A DNA stretch of 64,000 nucleotides from Melampsora larici-populina 98AG31. Its lineage: Eukaryota > Basidiomycota > Pucciniomycetes > Pucciniales > Melampsoraceae. Both the position numbers and the translations under genes were made by a program. The stretch covers positions 443,380 through 507,379 of the forward strand of contig NW_006768797.1 of NCBI RefSeq assembly GCF_000204055.1, written 5' to 3'. Each line of letters opens with the position of its first letter. The stretch's first letter is position 1. Below, one piece after another: positions 46,671 to 58,048 of this stretch. The notes beneath the pieces are model-generated. The model did not search any database, had not been told where the DNA came from, and saw only the letters and a list, made by a program, of their open reading frames with translations.

Positions 46671-47923
46671 ACGGTTAGATGGTTTTTTATAAATTGGTTT
46701 ATGTTGTAGAGTGGTATTCTTTTTTTTTTGAAACGGGTTGGATGATTACATGATCATCTTCAAGGAAAATTGATGTTCACCCAAATTTGATCGTTTTTCT
46801 TATTTCTTTAAATCTATCTCTTGGTTTGGATTCATGAAAGAATTATATTGATTTGAAAAGAAAAGGAGAAAACAAAACAAGACAAGACAAAAAACTCATA
46901 ATCAAACATGTTACTTTTTGTTATTTTGTTGATCTAAACTTTTTTTTTCAATTCACAAATTCGTACTTTTTTTTCTTTTTTTTGGGTTCATCGAGTTTTT
47001 TTTAAACATTTATCGTTAAATTGCATATTTGTAAGATTTTCTGGTTTAAAGGTGGATTATGATGTGATTTTTACTTTTTAAAGTTGTTAAAGTTTGATGA
47101 ATTCAGGAGGTCTTGAAAAGCTTGGAGATGGTATGAGTACCGCAAGGTTAGTGTCTAACTCAGTATACAGAAAAGTCACAAGAAGTTGTGATCAAGTCAT
47201 GAGTGTTGTTCTAAAACACGAGCAGACAGTCTGTGGGTGTGTTCTGTAATAAGAGTCCCCATTTTAGTTCTACCATGCAGGATGACATCTTGAACATTTT
47301 TGAAGGTTTGAAATGTTAAAAGGTCCATAGGAGATACTGAGGGCAAGATGTGATGGGTGGCCATGATATGGAATCTCTCTGGAGAGTTCTCCTCACTATA
47401 AAATCAAGCATGAAGTTGATATTTCCAGTCAGAGTATACTCAAAGCGAGTTGTTAGCTTGGCAGATTCACATAATGTCTTGATCATCGGCGTTTCAAGCC
47501 CATGTAAGCGGGTTCACTAAGACTAAGTCAGAGGGATTCCGTTCATGCTCCATGAGATAATCCTAAAATTGCCAACGAATAAGTCATATACAATTCATGA
47601 GAGTAAACCAGCAGAGGAATTTACTTCCTAAGTCACAATGAGAAGATCAGATCACTAGATAAGAATCAATCATAGCTCACAACATTAGGAAAGGTAGTTT
47701 GAAATTTTTCTATGGGTATCTTCATCAAATCAAGTTTTCAGAATTTCTTTATGTTTTGTTAAAACCAAGGAACCTTTGGATCTTGTTTTTCTCTCATGAA
47801 CTGATGTGAGAAGATGGTCACAAGCATGTAATTATGTAGAAGACGTCGAGAGCCAAGCTAAGGGATGTGACGATACATATGCCGGTGAAGATCAATGGAG
47901 TTCAGACCTGATCCTTTTGTTCT
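46671..47923. other. intergenic between two convergent paralogues
   Basis: The 3' flanks of the two farnesyltransferase genes, with poly-T/poly-A tracts near 46720-47000. No gene or transposon is identifiable. Confidence 0.5.
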
Positions 47924-49492
47924 TCACACGTACACAGCTGCTAGGTAGAAGTGATCCATAGCTTTTTTGACGTATTCCATCCGCGTATTGAAAATCGGAT
48001 GAATAGGTATAAGTTTGTTTTTGGAGGGACCAACAATAAATTCATGCTGTTTGAGTGCGGCCCAAGAGAGTGCACGACAATAGATTGATCTAGTTCTTTG
48101 CAAAGCCTTCTCAATAGTTTCATCAACTCCTTTGTAAGTAGGATCAATTGACCTTAGATCAAACTCTTTCCTGGCCTTTTTCTTTTGTGATAATGAGGAT
48201 GTAATTTGATGTTGAGAAGATGAGAGGCCAGAAAGAATATAATGAGTATGATATAAATCAGGATCCAACGAAGGTTTATCACATAGACCTCCATCAACTG
48301 ATCGAACTTGAGATACAAGAAGAGCGTATTCTTGTAAACTTTGGCGGTCATAAAATGTAAGATCTTCATAGTCAATATCCTGTTCAGCTTCATGGATCAG
48401 ACTATCATGCTTTTCTGAAATCAATGCACCAATTATGGGGAAAGAACCAGCACACCACCAATTGTAACAACCATCGACAAGTTTATTTGTTCTTCCTCTG
48501 AATCCACCACCTTCGATTGGTAATGCCTGCATTCTACACATCCAATCTAGACATGCATCATAATCAAGTGAAACCATTGGTATTGAATCAGAAAGACTTT
48601 TTAATAAAAAATCAGAAGCTATTCCACAAGATGTGTAACCACAGTGAGCTTCACCATGTGGAACTCGAATAAATTGATCAGGTCCTGTGGGGATCAAATC
48701 AGAACTTGAAGCTATTCCACCTTCATAAGTTTGACAACTTGCTATGAACTCTGGCAATCCTCTTGCAAGATGTGGTGTGAGGAAGTTAAGTAGCGTGGCA
48801 ATTGCTAATACACAATAAGTTGCACGAGTATCAACTTCACCAACATGAAGTTTATCATCGTCCAACTTGATATCTTGTTGCATTGAAAACCCGCCTTCAG
48901 GCGACTTCAAACTTAGAACCCACTTGTAGATTTGCTTTATGTTGACCCGATTCCAAGTTTCTTTCACGATCTTTTCATCTGCTTCACCGAGTAAGATGAC
49001 CAGTGCAGATATTGATGAGAAGGTTTGGGCAAGATGCCCAACTTGATCAGGTCCACCACCAAAGCCTCCAAAGGGATGTTGGCATGCCAGAATGGTCTCG
49101 ATTGTTCTTTGGCGATCGGAGGTGTTCAAGGTGATATCAAGCATTGACAAGGAATTCAAGAGCCAGAAGATAACCGTCGGTTTCATAGTGTCACTACCGA
49201 TGTAGCACTTCGATGGACGAGTTAGACTTTGAATCAAGAACTTGGCGTGAGCTTTTCGCTTTAATGTAAAAGACCCTATCAAGTCCTTTTGAGGTTTCTG
49301 ATCATCCCTTTCATCAGAATCATAACTGTCATTATCTTCATCCTCAGCTGTGGTATCGTTATCTTTTTCGCCTTCTTTCTCGATCCATGGAAGGAGAACA
49401 TTAAGGATGGTTTGTTCAGTTTTGTCTTGAATTATTGAGCTTTTCGTAGGATGATCATCATTAGGTGTAGGAATGAGCGGATAGATAGGCAT
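47924..49492 (-). CDS. protein farnesyltransferase beta subunit (copy 2)
   Basis: This is a single-exon 522-residue paralogue of the gene at 45117, in inverted orientation. It keeps the same start (MPIYPLIPTPNDDHPT against MPDYPLLPTPSDDYRT), the FGGFGGGPDQVGHLAQTFSSI, GEVDTRATYC, GEAHCGYTSCG and GGGFRGRTNKLVDGCYNWW motifs, and the zinc-site residues Asp, Cys and YHTHY His. Notable differences are the HLAQ in place of HLAP, a longer DDDKLHVGEVD insertion before the substrate-binding Arg, and another acidic N-terminal insert. No frame break is seen, so it is probably expressed. Changed pocket residues could alter prenyl or CaaX specificity; this is inference. Confidence 0.92.
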   Translation of the reverse strand: MPIYPLIPTPNDDHPTKSSIIQDKTEQTILNVLLPWIEKEGEKDNDTTAEDEDNDSYDSDERDDQKPQKDLIGSFTLKRKAHAKFLIQSLTRPSKCYIGSDTMKPTVIFWLLNSLSMLDITLNTSDRQRTIETILACQHPFGGFGGGPDQVGHLAQTFSSISALVILLGEADEKIVKETWNRVNIKQIYKWVLSLKSPEGGFSMQQDIKLDDDKLHVGEVDTRATYCVLAIATLLNFLTPHLARGLPEFIASCQTYEGGIASSSDLIPTGPDQFIRVPHGEAHCGYTSCGIASDFLLKSLSDSIPMVSLDYDACLDWMCRMQALPIEGGGFRGRTNKLVDGCYNWWCAGSFPIIGALISEKHDSLIHEAEQDIDYEDLTFYDRQSLQEYALLVSQVRSVDGGLCDKPSLDPDLYHTHYILSGLSSSQHQITSSLSQKKKARKEFDLRSIDPTYKGVDETIEKALQRTRSIYCRALSWAALKQHEFIVGPSKNKLIPIHPIFNTRMEYVKKAMDHFYLAAVYV

Positions 49493-50631
49493 TTATAAAA
49501 TGAGAATTTATTGTTAGGATTGATAGAAAAAAATGTCTAGGTGAGGATGGTATTGGGAAAGTTTGATTCAGATCGCTACTGAGGCATGTTTTCTCTGGTT
49601 GATCATGCTATCGATTAGGTGCAAGCCGTATCACCTCACTAAAGGTCCTGCCCGATGTCGAGACAATGTGTTTGAAAGAGAATCAGTAAGAAAAGCTGAA
49701 TTATCTCTCACAAACACGTTTTGCGAGCATCTTGATGACCTTCATATGTCTGTTTGCTGATGCGGCTATGATCTCAGTGACCAAAAGTGAGCGAGAAGAC
49801 CTGCGCAAAGTGATGGAATAGAATTGGTTAGATCTATATTAACAGCACAAGAGCATTAAAAGGAAAGTAAGAATGAAAATGTCCTGAGGGAAAAGACTAG
49901 TCAGCAACTAGTAGAGATAATACTCTCAGTGACCAAAACTGAGCAAGCAAACCTGCTCAAAGTGATGGAACAGAATTGGGAAAGAAAAAGAGAAAAAGTC
50001 AAAGTAGTTGAGAGCCTTCATCTTTTTATACCAAAGACATCACCAAAACCGGTCACAGCATATGATCTGATTACTAACAAATATGACATCATAATATAAA
50101 ATGAATAGTCAATAAGTAAAGATGAGTAATGGATAAGTAAGGATCAAATATGAGATTATATAACCCAAGAGATGTCTTTGAACCATACTTGAATCATGAT
50201 TGCAACTGCAGATACCATCACAGTTTGTATAGTTGCTGCCCATTGCCACAAACTGTGTCATATATAAATCTGGGGCATTTTTATCCCCCAGATATAAACT
50301 TAGCTGAGGCAACTCTGTATGTGAGAGCCAAAACAGGCCAAAGATGTTCTTTTTCTGCTTGCACCCTCAATCCTTCTGTACCTCACTTTCCCCATAAACT
50401 CCAACTTGTAAGACCAGAATCTCTGCAAATCATCTCCCTTGATGATCAATAACCCATGACAAACCTCCCCAATTGTGCTGCAACCCGTAGTGTAGGGAAA
50501 CATGTACAAGGTTCAACTTTCATACCTCAAAGACTTCCCAAAACAATCTGTGCAACCCTCCATACAAAACAAACTTACGACACAGCTGTGGATGCTATAA
50601 ATACACCAAACCTGATTCTATAAAGGTGCAA
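49493..50631. other. intergenic with a direct repeat
   Basis: A repeat of about 57 bases starting CTCAGTGACCAAAA-TGAGC occurs at about 49770-49826 and 49924-49980. Near 50585 a CAGCTGTGGATGCTATAA end resembles the Harbinger-type terminus seen at 54904-54918 and may be a relic. No gene. Confidence 0.5.
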
Positions 50632-50633
50632 TA

Positions 50634-50776
50634 GTGGTACACAAACGTCTCAACCCGACCTCATTCCAAAAATCCATGGCAACCCGATTGATTTTGAGTT
50701 TTTAGCGCTAAAAAACCAAAAATCAGTTGGGTTGCCATGGGTTTTATTAGGTCAGCTTGAGATGTTTGTGTACCAC
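50634..50776. mobile_element. 143-bp fold-back MITE
   Basis: It is almost fully palindromic: GTGGTACACAAACGTCTCAA at the left is mirrored by TTGAGATGTTTGTGTACCAC at the right, and the centre is TTTAGCGCTAAA. TA flanks both ends (50632-50633 and 50777-50778). No coding capacity. Confidence 0.88.
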
Positions 50777-52101
50777 TAAGAGCATCCCCAGCCGTGCCGT
50801 AAAATCGTATTGTACGGAGCGTCGCATGGATCGTTTAGGCAAGTGTTTGAGGCATAGATTTCAAACGATGCACAGCCGTGGTGTTGTACATTACGGCTTG
50901 TAGCATATTTTGTGAAGTGAGTTATGGGTTAGTTGGCCATCGAGGGAGATATTCTGCAGGGAGTGCGGTCGTGGAAGTGGGAGTTATGGGAGAAGCGAGG
51001 TACAGATGAATTTAGGGAGCAAGCCAAAATAGAACATATTTGGCCTATTTTGGCTCGCACGGAGGGAATTCCCTTAGGGTACGTTTGGTAGCGATTATTT
51101 TCGGCGATTATTTTGAATAATAGCGATTATTTTGCAAAATAATTGCTGTTAAAAAAACACGTTTGGGACCACTTATGGTACCCAGAAATAAACTCCTTCC
51201 CTGTCCCTAAAGGAGTTTAAAACGGGACTTTGGATAAACGCCAAAAGGGAGTTTATCCGTGAAATAAACTCCCTTTTGTACTTGAGAAAATTTCATCTCG
51301 AAAGACTTCAACCCTTCTCAATCGATCCAATATGTATTCACTGCATAAGATGTTTGTTCTTTGACTCAATCAACATCTTCAACACTACACCATCATACTC
51401 AAGACTCACAAGCCAATTTTCACTTCTACTTCTTGCGCCTGGCTGCCGTTCCTTCTGCTTTTATCTGACCAATCATCTTCTCAAATCTATCTTTTGTTTC
51501 TCAAATATGAATCTAGAATTGAATTGATTTTTCTGTGTAAAAAGTTATTTTCTTTCGTGATTGAAATGAAATCTCGAAAACCAATTTTGATTGAAGGAAC
51601 GAGTTATCAATCCAATTTCCAGTCAATTGTGTGATTTCAATCAATCGGTCAATTTGAACCAATTTTTCAAAACCAATCAATCATTCAATTCCATTCAATC
51701 AGTCATATCAATCAATTGTTGAACTTCAAAAAATTCCAAAACAAATCACTCTTGAAAGATGAGATAAATAGGAAGTGGTGGAGTTGAATTTGGTGACGTT
51801 TCTGTTATTGTGAGCGTGTTTGGGCAAAAAATGGTCGGATGGGGACAAAGGCCGTATCATATGATCATTAATTGTATTGGAGATCACCAGAGGACATCCA
51901 TATGGGTGGATGTGGAGTGGTAGAATGTGAAGTGAGGTGAGCTGAGGTGAGAAAACTTCAAAGAGAGTTTACTATAAGATACATCTGGTTGGGATTTTCA
52001 ACCAAACGTGTTTTTTTTCAATGTACCCTAAACGGAGTTTATTTGATGAAAAATCAATTTGAACAATAAACTCAATTGCCCCGGGGCAATGTACCTGGGG
52101 T

Positions 52102-54777
52102 TAAGGGTCTGACCCGGCCCTGACCCGATCTTTTCGTGGCCAGCCCGACCTCGGGCCGAGGTTACCTCGGGCGGGCACGGGGCAGACCCGATTTTTTTTC
52201 TTTTCAAAGTTCAAAACCTACATGAGACCAGGTTTTATCATCATTATACCGCAATTCTATGCCCTTCCACGTCCCTTGCTGAGCCTATTTCCCTTGCTTT
52301 CAAGATGGCACTCTCACCATCGACCCTCAAACGCCCTCGAAAATCTTTAACACCAAAAGCCAACAAAAAAAAAACCATTGTTATCGACTCTGAAGAGCTG
52401 AAGAGGATTCTGACTCGGAATGGCAAACGGAGAAGGATCCCCAAACTCAACCTATTTCGAAACCTTCCCAGCCAAATGCTTGGAAAAAGTCCGCTTCAAA
52501 GACTTCTTGGGTCTGGAATTATTTTACCGAGGAAACAATCAACGGCAATAATGTGCTGGTCTGCCATGCCAAAGTCAAACCAGGAAGCGATGATCAGTGC
52601 CTTTCTTGACTCACCCCAGATAAGACAGCATCAACAAAATCAATGAGTAGACATCTAGACCGAAAACACGATATCACATCAAAATCTGTGAGAGAAGAAT
52701 CCGCGATTGATATGGACAAGTATGCGAAGGAGGGCCGTGTTGTTGCAGTTAGCTTCTTACTTTTTCAATTTTGTGCACCTCTTTCTTGTTGGGTGACTGA
52801 TCAATTTTTGGATTTACATCTGTCTCTTCCTTGTAGGTTCATAAGCTGAATGCTTCGACCTTCAAAGTAGCAGTCACCCGCCTCATTGTCATGCAAGAAC
52901 TCCCATTTTTAATGGTAGAGAGTGCAGAGTTCCGCGACCTTCTTGACTTAGTAAATCGGGAAGCCATCCATCTTCACTATAGCTCTGTTACGCAAGCTGA
53001 ATACATCAAGTCTCAGTTTCGATCCCTCTCGCTCCAGATCATTGACATCTTGAAAGAAGTTCCCCATGTATCTCTGACTTTTGATGGATGGTCTGCACCC
53101 TCTCAAAAATCAATTCTCGGCATCACAGTTCACTGGATTGACCACAAGTTTCAGATTCAAGAGATAGTATTAGCTGTGAAAGAGATCGAGGGTGATCATT
53201 CAGCTGAAAACTTGGTCGAGCTCCTCTTAAAGACACTCAACGACTTCAACATATTAGACAAGGTTTTCACTTTTACAGCCGATAATGCCAGCACTAATTC
53301 TGCTATGGCACGACTTCTTCAACCACACATTCCTAACTTCGATGCCAAATCTCAACTCCTGGGTTGCATGGCTCATGTTGTGAATCTAGCCGCTCAAGCT
53401 GGACTCAAGATGTTCAGTAAGGTTTTGGGAGAGACCGATACTAGTTCAGAAGCGATTGATCTGGATGGTTGGCTTGAAAATGCTACTGTAACACAGTCTG
53501 GAAACAGTGCCCTCAAGAGGCTTTATACACTAATTTCGTATATTTACAAGTCACCTCAACGTCTCCAGTCTTTCATGAAGTTGGCCGAGTCGTGTGGTTT
53601 GAACAAAGGATTCATACGACCTGTCAAAACACGGTGGAACTCCGATTTAGATTGTCTCGAGCGAGCAATCGAGCTGAAGAAACCAATCAACATGCTGACT
53701 ACCGATGGAGACTATAGTCAATATGCGATCTCTCCATCTGAGTGGGACTTGTTGGAATCGTTTACTAAGTTCTTACGACCCTTAGAGGAGGCCTCTCTCC
53801 TACTCTCAGCATCTAAATCACCTACTATTGCCGATGCAATTCCAACCTACCAATGTCTCGTTGATGCACTCGATCAGGTGGGCTTTTCTCTTGTTCACCC
53901 TATCACAAACATCAGCCAAACTGACTACTTGTAACATCCACACTTAGGCTTTGTCAACGGTCACCAATCCTGTCTTTTTAGCTGCAATCGAGCCGATCAA
54001 GAAAAAAATCATGGACTATTATCGTGCAGCTGTGCAAAAACCGGTCTACCTCTGTGGAAACATTTTGGATCCTCGCAGCAAACTTTCCGAACTCTCTGAT
54101 CAGACCCTGGAGCTAGCCAGTATCCGCGACCGGGCTCATTTGAAAGCCTTCTTTTTGAGCGAGGCGCGCAAGTTTGCATCCAACGAAGAAGACAAAACCA
54201 CCACCGAGCCAGAACCTCAGCGATTGACTTTTGGAACTCGACGCTTTGTAACGCGTGCTTTGAAGCTCACAGTGGAGGAGGAAGTTGAGACGTACCTCAA
54301 CGGTCTATGCGAACGCGAGGACGTTTCTCCACTGGAGTTTTGGAAGTTGCAGCAAAAGAACCTCCCGACTCTGGCTCAAATGGCTCGCGCGCACTTAGCT
54401 ATCCCAGCCACAAGTGTATCGTCTGAGCGAGTTTTTTCAGGTGGCAGTCGTTTATGGACCAAGTATCGAATGAGTATGAAAGCCTTCACTTGTGAGGCCC
54501 TTTTGTGTGTAAAAAGTTGGATTAAATATGGTTTAAAACTACGTTGAAAATCTTTTGTATCCATCTTTGTTTTCCTTTGTTTTCCTTTGTTTTTCCTTTG
54601 TTTTTTCGCCGTTTGTCAAATGAAACAAGAGTGAAACCTGGCCCCGAAAGCCCCAAAACAAGCCCCGCAAGAGTCCTACTAACGGTCCAAAGATGTTTTG
54701 AAGCCTGTCCGGGGAGGGCTCGGGTATGTCCGCCCGACGGGTGCCCCGGGGCCGGCGGGGCTCGGGTCAGAGCCTTA
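52102..54777. mobile_element. hAT DNA transposon
   Basis: The termini are TAAGGGTCTGACCCG (left) and TAAGGCTCTGACCCG (right, reversed). A perfect 8-bp duplication CCTGGGGT lies at 52094-52101 and 54778-54785. Both subterminal regions are rich in CCCGA/TCGGG words, a usual feature of hAT ends. It encodes a BED-finger hAT transposase. Confidence 0.93.
52305..54547 (+). pseudogene. hAT transposase, one TGA and one frameshift
   Basis: The N-terminus starts at 52305 (MALSPSTLKRPRKSL). Near 52390 the sensible frame shifts by one base into an acidic stretch that leads to a BED zinc finger (SWVWNYFTEET...VCHAKV...MSRHLDRKHDI). The finger is cut by a TGA near 52607. An intron ending at about 52835 leads into VHKLNASTFKVAVTRLIVMQELPF. 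The DDE/RNase-H-like core follows: D in LTFDGWSAPSQKS and D in FTADNASTNSAMA. An intron at about 53878-53947 precedes the C-terminal dimerisation domain (LPTLAQMARAHLAIPATSVSSERVFSGGS). Family identity is firm; this copy is broken at the N-terminal end only. Confidence 0.9.
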
Positions 54778-54921
54778 CCTGGGGTCAAACGGAGTTTACA
54801 ATTCGTAATCGCAACCAAAAGTACCCTTAGCTACGTGAAAATTTAGGGCATCGGCTGTGGATGATTTTGCCCTAAATTTCCGTACGACATGATTTACGCC
54901 ACATGGCTGTGGATGCTCTAA

Positions 54922-57900
54922 GAGATCTTCAAAATAAGCATATAAGCATAACTAGGAAGAAACTGAACCTAACACTCATTTTGGGAATCAGCAACTGCAT
55001 TTGAGACATGTATTTGAAAAAACCGTGGGTTTTAGACAATCCTAAAAATCTTTGTAAGCATATTGGCCTGATGTAAGCATAGTTATCCTTATAAAACCCA
55101 CCAAATCCCCCCCTTCATATTTTCATGAAATATATACTTTTAGCCTATATGCTAAAGTGTCCAAATTAAGCCCGTCCATTTTTGTTTCACTGTGATCTCT
55201 ATAGCAAAATATGCTTGCTCAATGTGTACTTATATTGAGCAGCAACTTTATACAGCTCAAGTGAGGTGTATTCAGACATACTTCATGTAAATGTCTAAGA
55301 AGACGGTTAACCTGATAACAGCAGTGCGTACATGAGCACTCTTCTCCAAACCAAAGGTATGCAGACCTTGGTACTAACCTAGTTAATGGAGGAATTTATT
55401 AAAGTGAGAAATGAAAAGGTTTAATGAGCAATGTGCTCGAATAGTGATCTAAGCGGATTTCTCTTTCTGAAAGATGGGATTGTATTTCTTAGCTAACCTG
55501 ATAACAGCAGTGCGTACGTGAGCACTCTTCTCCAAACCAAAGGTGTGCAGACCTTGGTACTAACCTAACAAGATAAATAAGAAGAAAAAGAAATGAAAGG
55601 TGAATAACACGTTTGTGAAGTGAAAAGTGAAGAAAAAGATTCAAGAGAGAGGTACCTAGTTAATGGAGGAATTTATTAAAGTGAGAAATGAAAAGGTTTA
55701 ATGAGCAATGTGCTCAAATAGTGATCTAAGCGGATTCTAGTGGTATTATAGCGTTAGTGATTCTACGTATGGTGAAAGGTATAAAATAACTCGCTCTCTT
55801 TCCGAAAGATGGGAAAGAGAGGAAAAGAGAAAAGGGAGCAAACAACAAGTGCACATATATCAATAACAATGAGACAGAAATTCATTGGGATTGATGTACA
55901 TCTTAGTCGAGTTGGTGTGATCTCACAATATCCAATCACAGACAAGAAAAAAATGAAAACGGAACATATCCAAAACAACACTTGTCACAACTACATTCAT
56001 AAGAACTGCATTAACCTCTACCTTGTCTTGATTGTATTTCAACACTTCAGACTTATTTACCACATGCAGACATCTGGTGGAAAATGTAAAGTGATACTGT
56101 CACTATATGACTGAATCCATGCACAAAATTTGGTATAAGTGGAGGGGTGTAACCAGATCCATATCAGTCTTTTTGCAAGACTCGCTTGCTCTGTGACTAA
56201 CCTGAGACTATCCAAAATTTACAAGAATAATGTGACTTGTTGTACACTTATTGCACAGGTTTGTGGGGGCTAGTAAGACTGCATGGTTCATACATACAGT
56301 GTATCAGAAATCTAACCCAATGGCTACCAGAGTCATCCATTTGAGAGTCTCATAAATTGATTCCAAGCCAAGAAAACCAAGTTTAATAATTGGAATATTC
56401 AAAACAAAGATTGATAATGTAGTTGTTAGACAAGCTAAAACTCTCTCATGAATAATTTGGCTCTACCCAATCTCATCTGACTCTTCAAGAACCCATTACA
56501 TGCAAAACTATAAGAAAAACTAGATCACATCTTGTTTGTTTCAATTCATATCACCTTCTGTCCACTGGAGCACAAAGTTCTGAATAGAAGCAAAGCACAA
56601 ATATAAATTACATAGTTTATCAACTTGATCTGATGAGATACTTTGATCTTTCTTTCTTTCTTGAGAAACATCAGAAAAATGGTTTTTTTTTTTTTAAACA
56701 ACCAATCAAAAACACAAGATCAGGTTTCATAGAACCTCCTGCTTGCAACAGAAGTGATATGGCTTCTCATGAGGAGATTAGTCTCTCATTTTGGTTGACA
56801 TCCAATCATTGGAATGTGATAGACCTAACAGGGTGCTGTCATCAATCAAGATTCACATGTACTTACATACACAAAGATCCATTGCTATTTGACAGCAATC
56901 CAGAGCAATTTTGTATTTGTCAATTGCACAAAATACCTGTGTCCAGGCCTGAGTAGGTCCAATAAGTTAGATAATAAAAAACCATGCCTCTTGAAAACAG
57001 GTACCACTCACAGATGAATTTGTACTATCCCTGTATGTCCCAGGGATCCTTTGTCTCAATGAAAGACTGATACTACAACTTTCCCATACACAGAATGGTG
57101 AAGGTATCATCATTTTGATAGGACGAAGCTCTGGGGTAGTTTGGCACGGGAGCAAGTGTTCTGCTGATTGTTCTGACTCGGATGAGGAAAGAGAAGCTTG
57201 GATGTACAATGTGTGATCTAGTGTACAACTTCCTCAACCTGTGACATGTACGTCATTCCCTGTCATGTATGGCTTAGGGTGTATGGTGCATAAGAAAAGA
57301 CCTGAACAGTACTTTCACTTGTAGAGCTCTAAATTGCATGTGGAGTTTGATTTTATTCAAATGAAAAAAAAATTGTTCAATTGTCCCAAAAAGCTACTTT
57401 TGATATGCTGTTGATGAGAGCATCATATTTATGAGAAGAAGCTTGAGAACTATATCAAGATATCTGTTGCTTGAATCTGATGAACAAGGATTACTATGAG
57501 AGCACATCAAATAAATGTTCCTATCAAATTTAAACAATAGAATGGAAAATCTGGTTCTACTTCACGACTTGTTGGACTTGTGAGTAAGTTGTTGTTGGTA
57601 TTCACTGGTTTTTGCCTGCTCCTTTGCTATGTAATAAGGTGGACTCAAGAAGCGGCTTTCAAAAAAATTCTTTGTTTCTCAGGTCCTGGTTTCTCTGCTA
57701 TGAACATTCTTGCTCACACACTTAAACAAACTCGTGTAGGAAGTGGTGTAGAAAAATATATGGGTCTGGTCAATGATGGTCAGATCAGTGAAGGGTCTTG
57801 ACTCTTGAAGTTGAAATGAACTTTGAAGGGGAAATGATTTAAATGTTCATCACCTGTTATAGTATGTGCAACTTCGCTTGGCTGGCATGTTCAGGGTGGG

Positions 57901-58048
57901 ACAGGTCTGATCAGGTATAAACTGACTTTGAGGAAAGTACGTGAAAGGCTCGATCGACTCGACTCGACGCCACTCTACAACGTCAGTGGTCACTCAATCA
58001 AATCTTCAGCTATCTTCAGCTCAGCTTGCCCTTTCGACGTTCAGCATC
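54922..58048. other. intergenic, with an internal duplication
   Basis: A block containing CCTGATAACAGCAGTGCGTAC occurs twice (about 55311-55456 and 55496-55735). The second copy holds about 90 extra bases (55567-55656). A possible terminal exon at 57683-57801 (GPGFSAMNILAHTLKQTRVGSGVEKYMG..., stop TGA) follows a good acceptor but has no partner exons I can define. The last 100 bases are the probable promoter and leader of the glutathione synthetase gene. Confidence 0.5.

Larger units (their letters stand above)
51077..54826. mobile_element. second Harbinger-like element (TTA duplication) inside the first
   Basis: The left terminus is GGGTACGTTTGGTAGCGATTA. The right terminus, reversed, is GGGTACTTTTGGTTGCGATTA. 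TTA flanks both ends (51074-51076 and 54827-54829). Subterminal stretches repeat AACTCCNTTT words (51190-51275). Without the hAT insert it is about 1.07 kb with no transposase, so it is non-autonomous. Confidence 0.88.
50780..54918. mobile_element. Harbinger-like element (TAA duplication), outer shell of a nest
   Basis: The termini GAGCATCCCCAGCC and GGCTGTGGATGCTC are inverted, with similarity continuing into GTAAA. A TAA flanks both ends (50777-50779 and 54919-54921), the 3-bp TWA duplication of PIF/Harbinger. Without its insert it is only about 390 bases, so it is a MITE. Confidence 0.85.
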
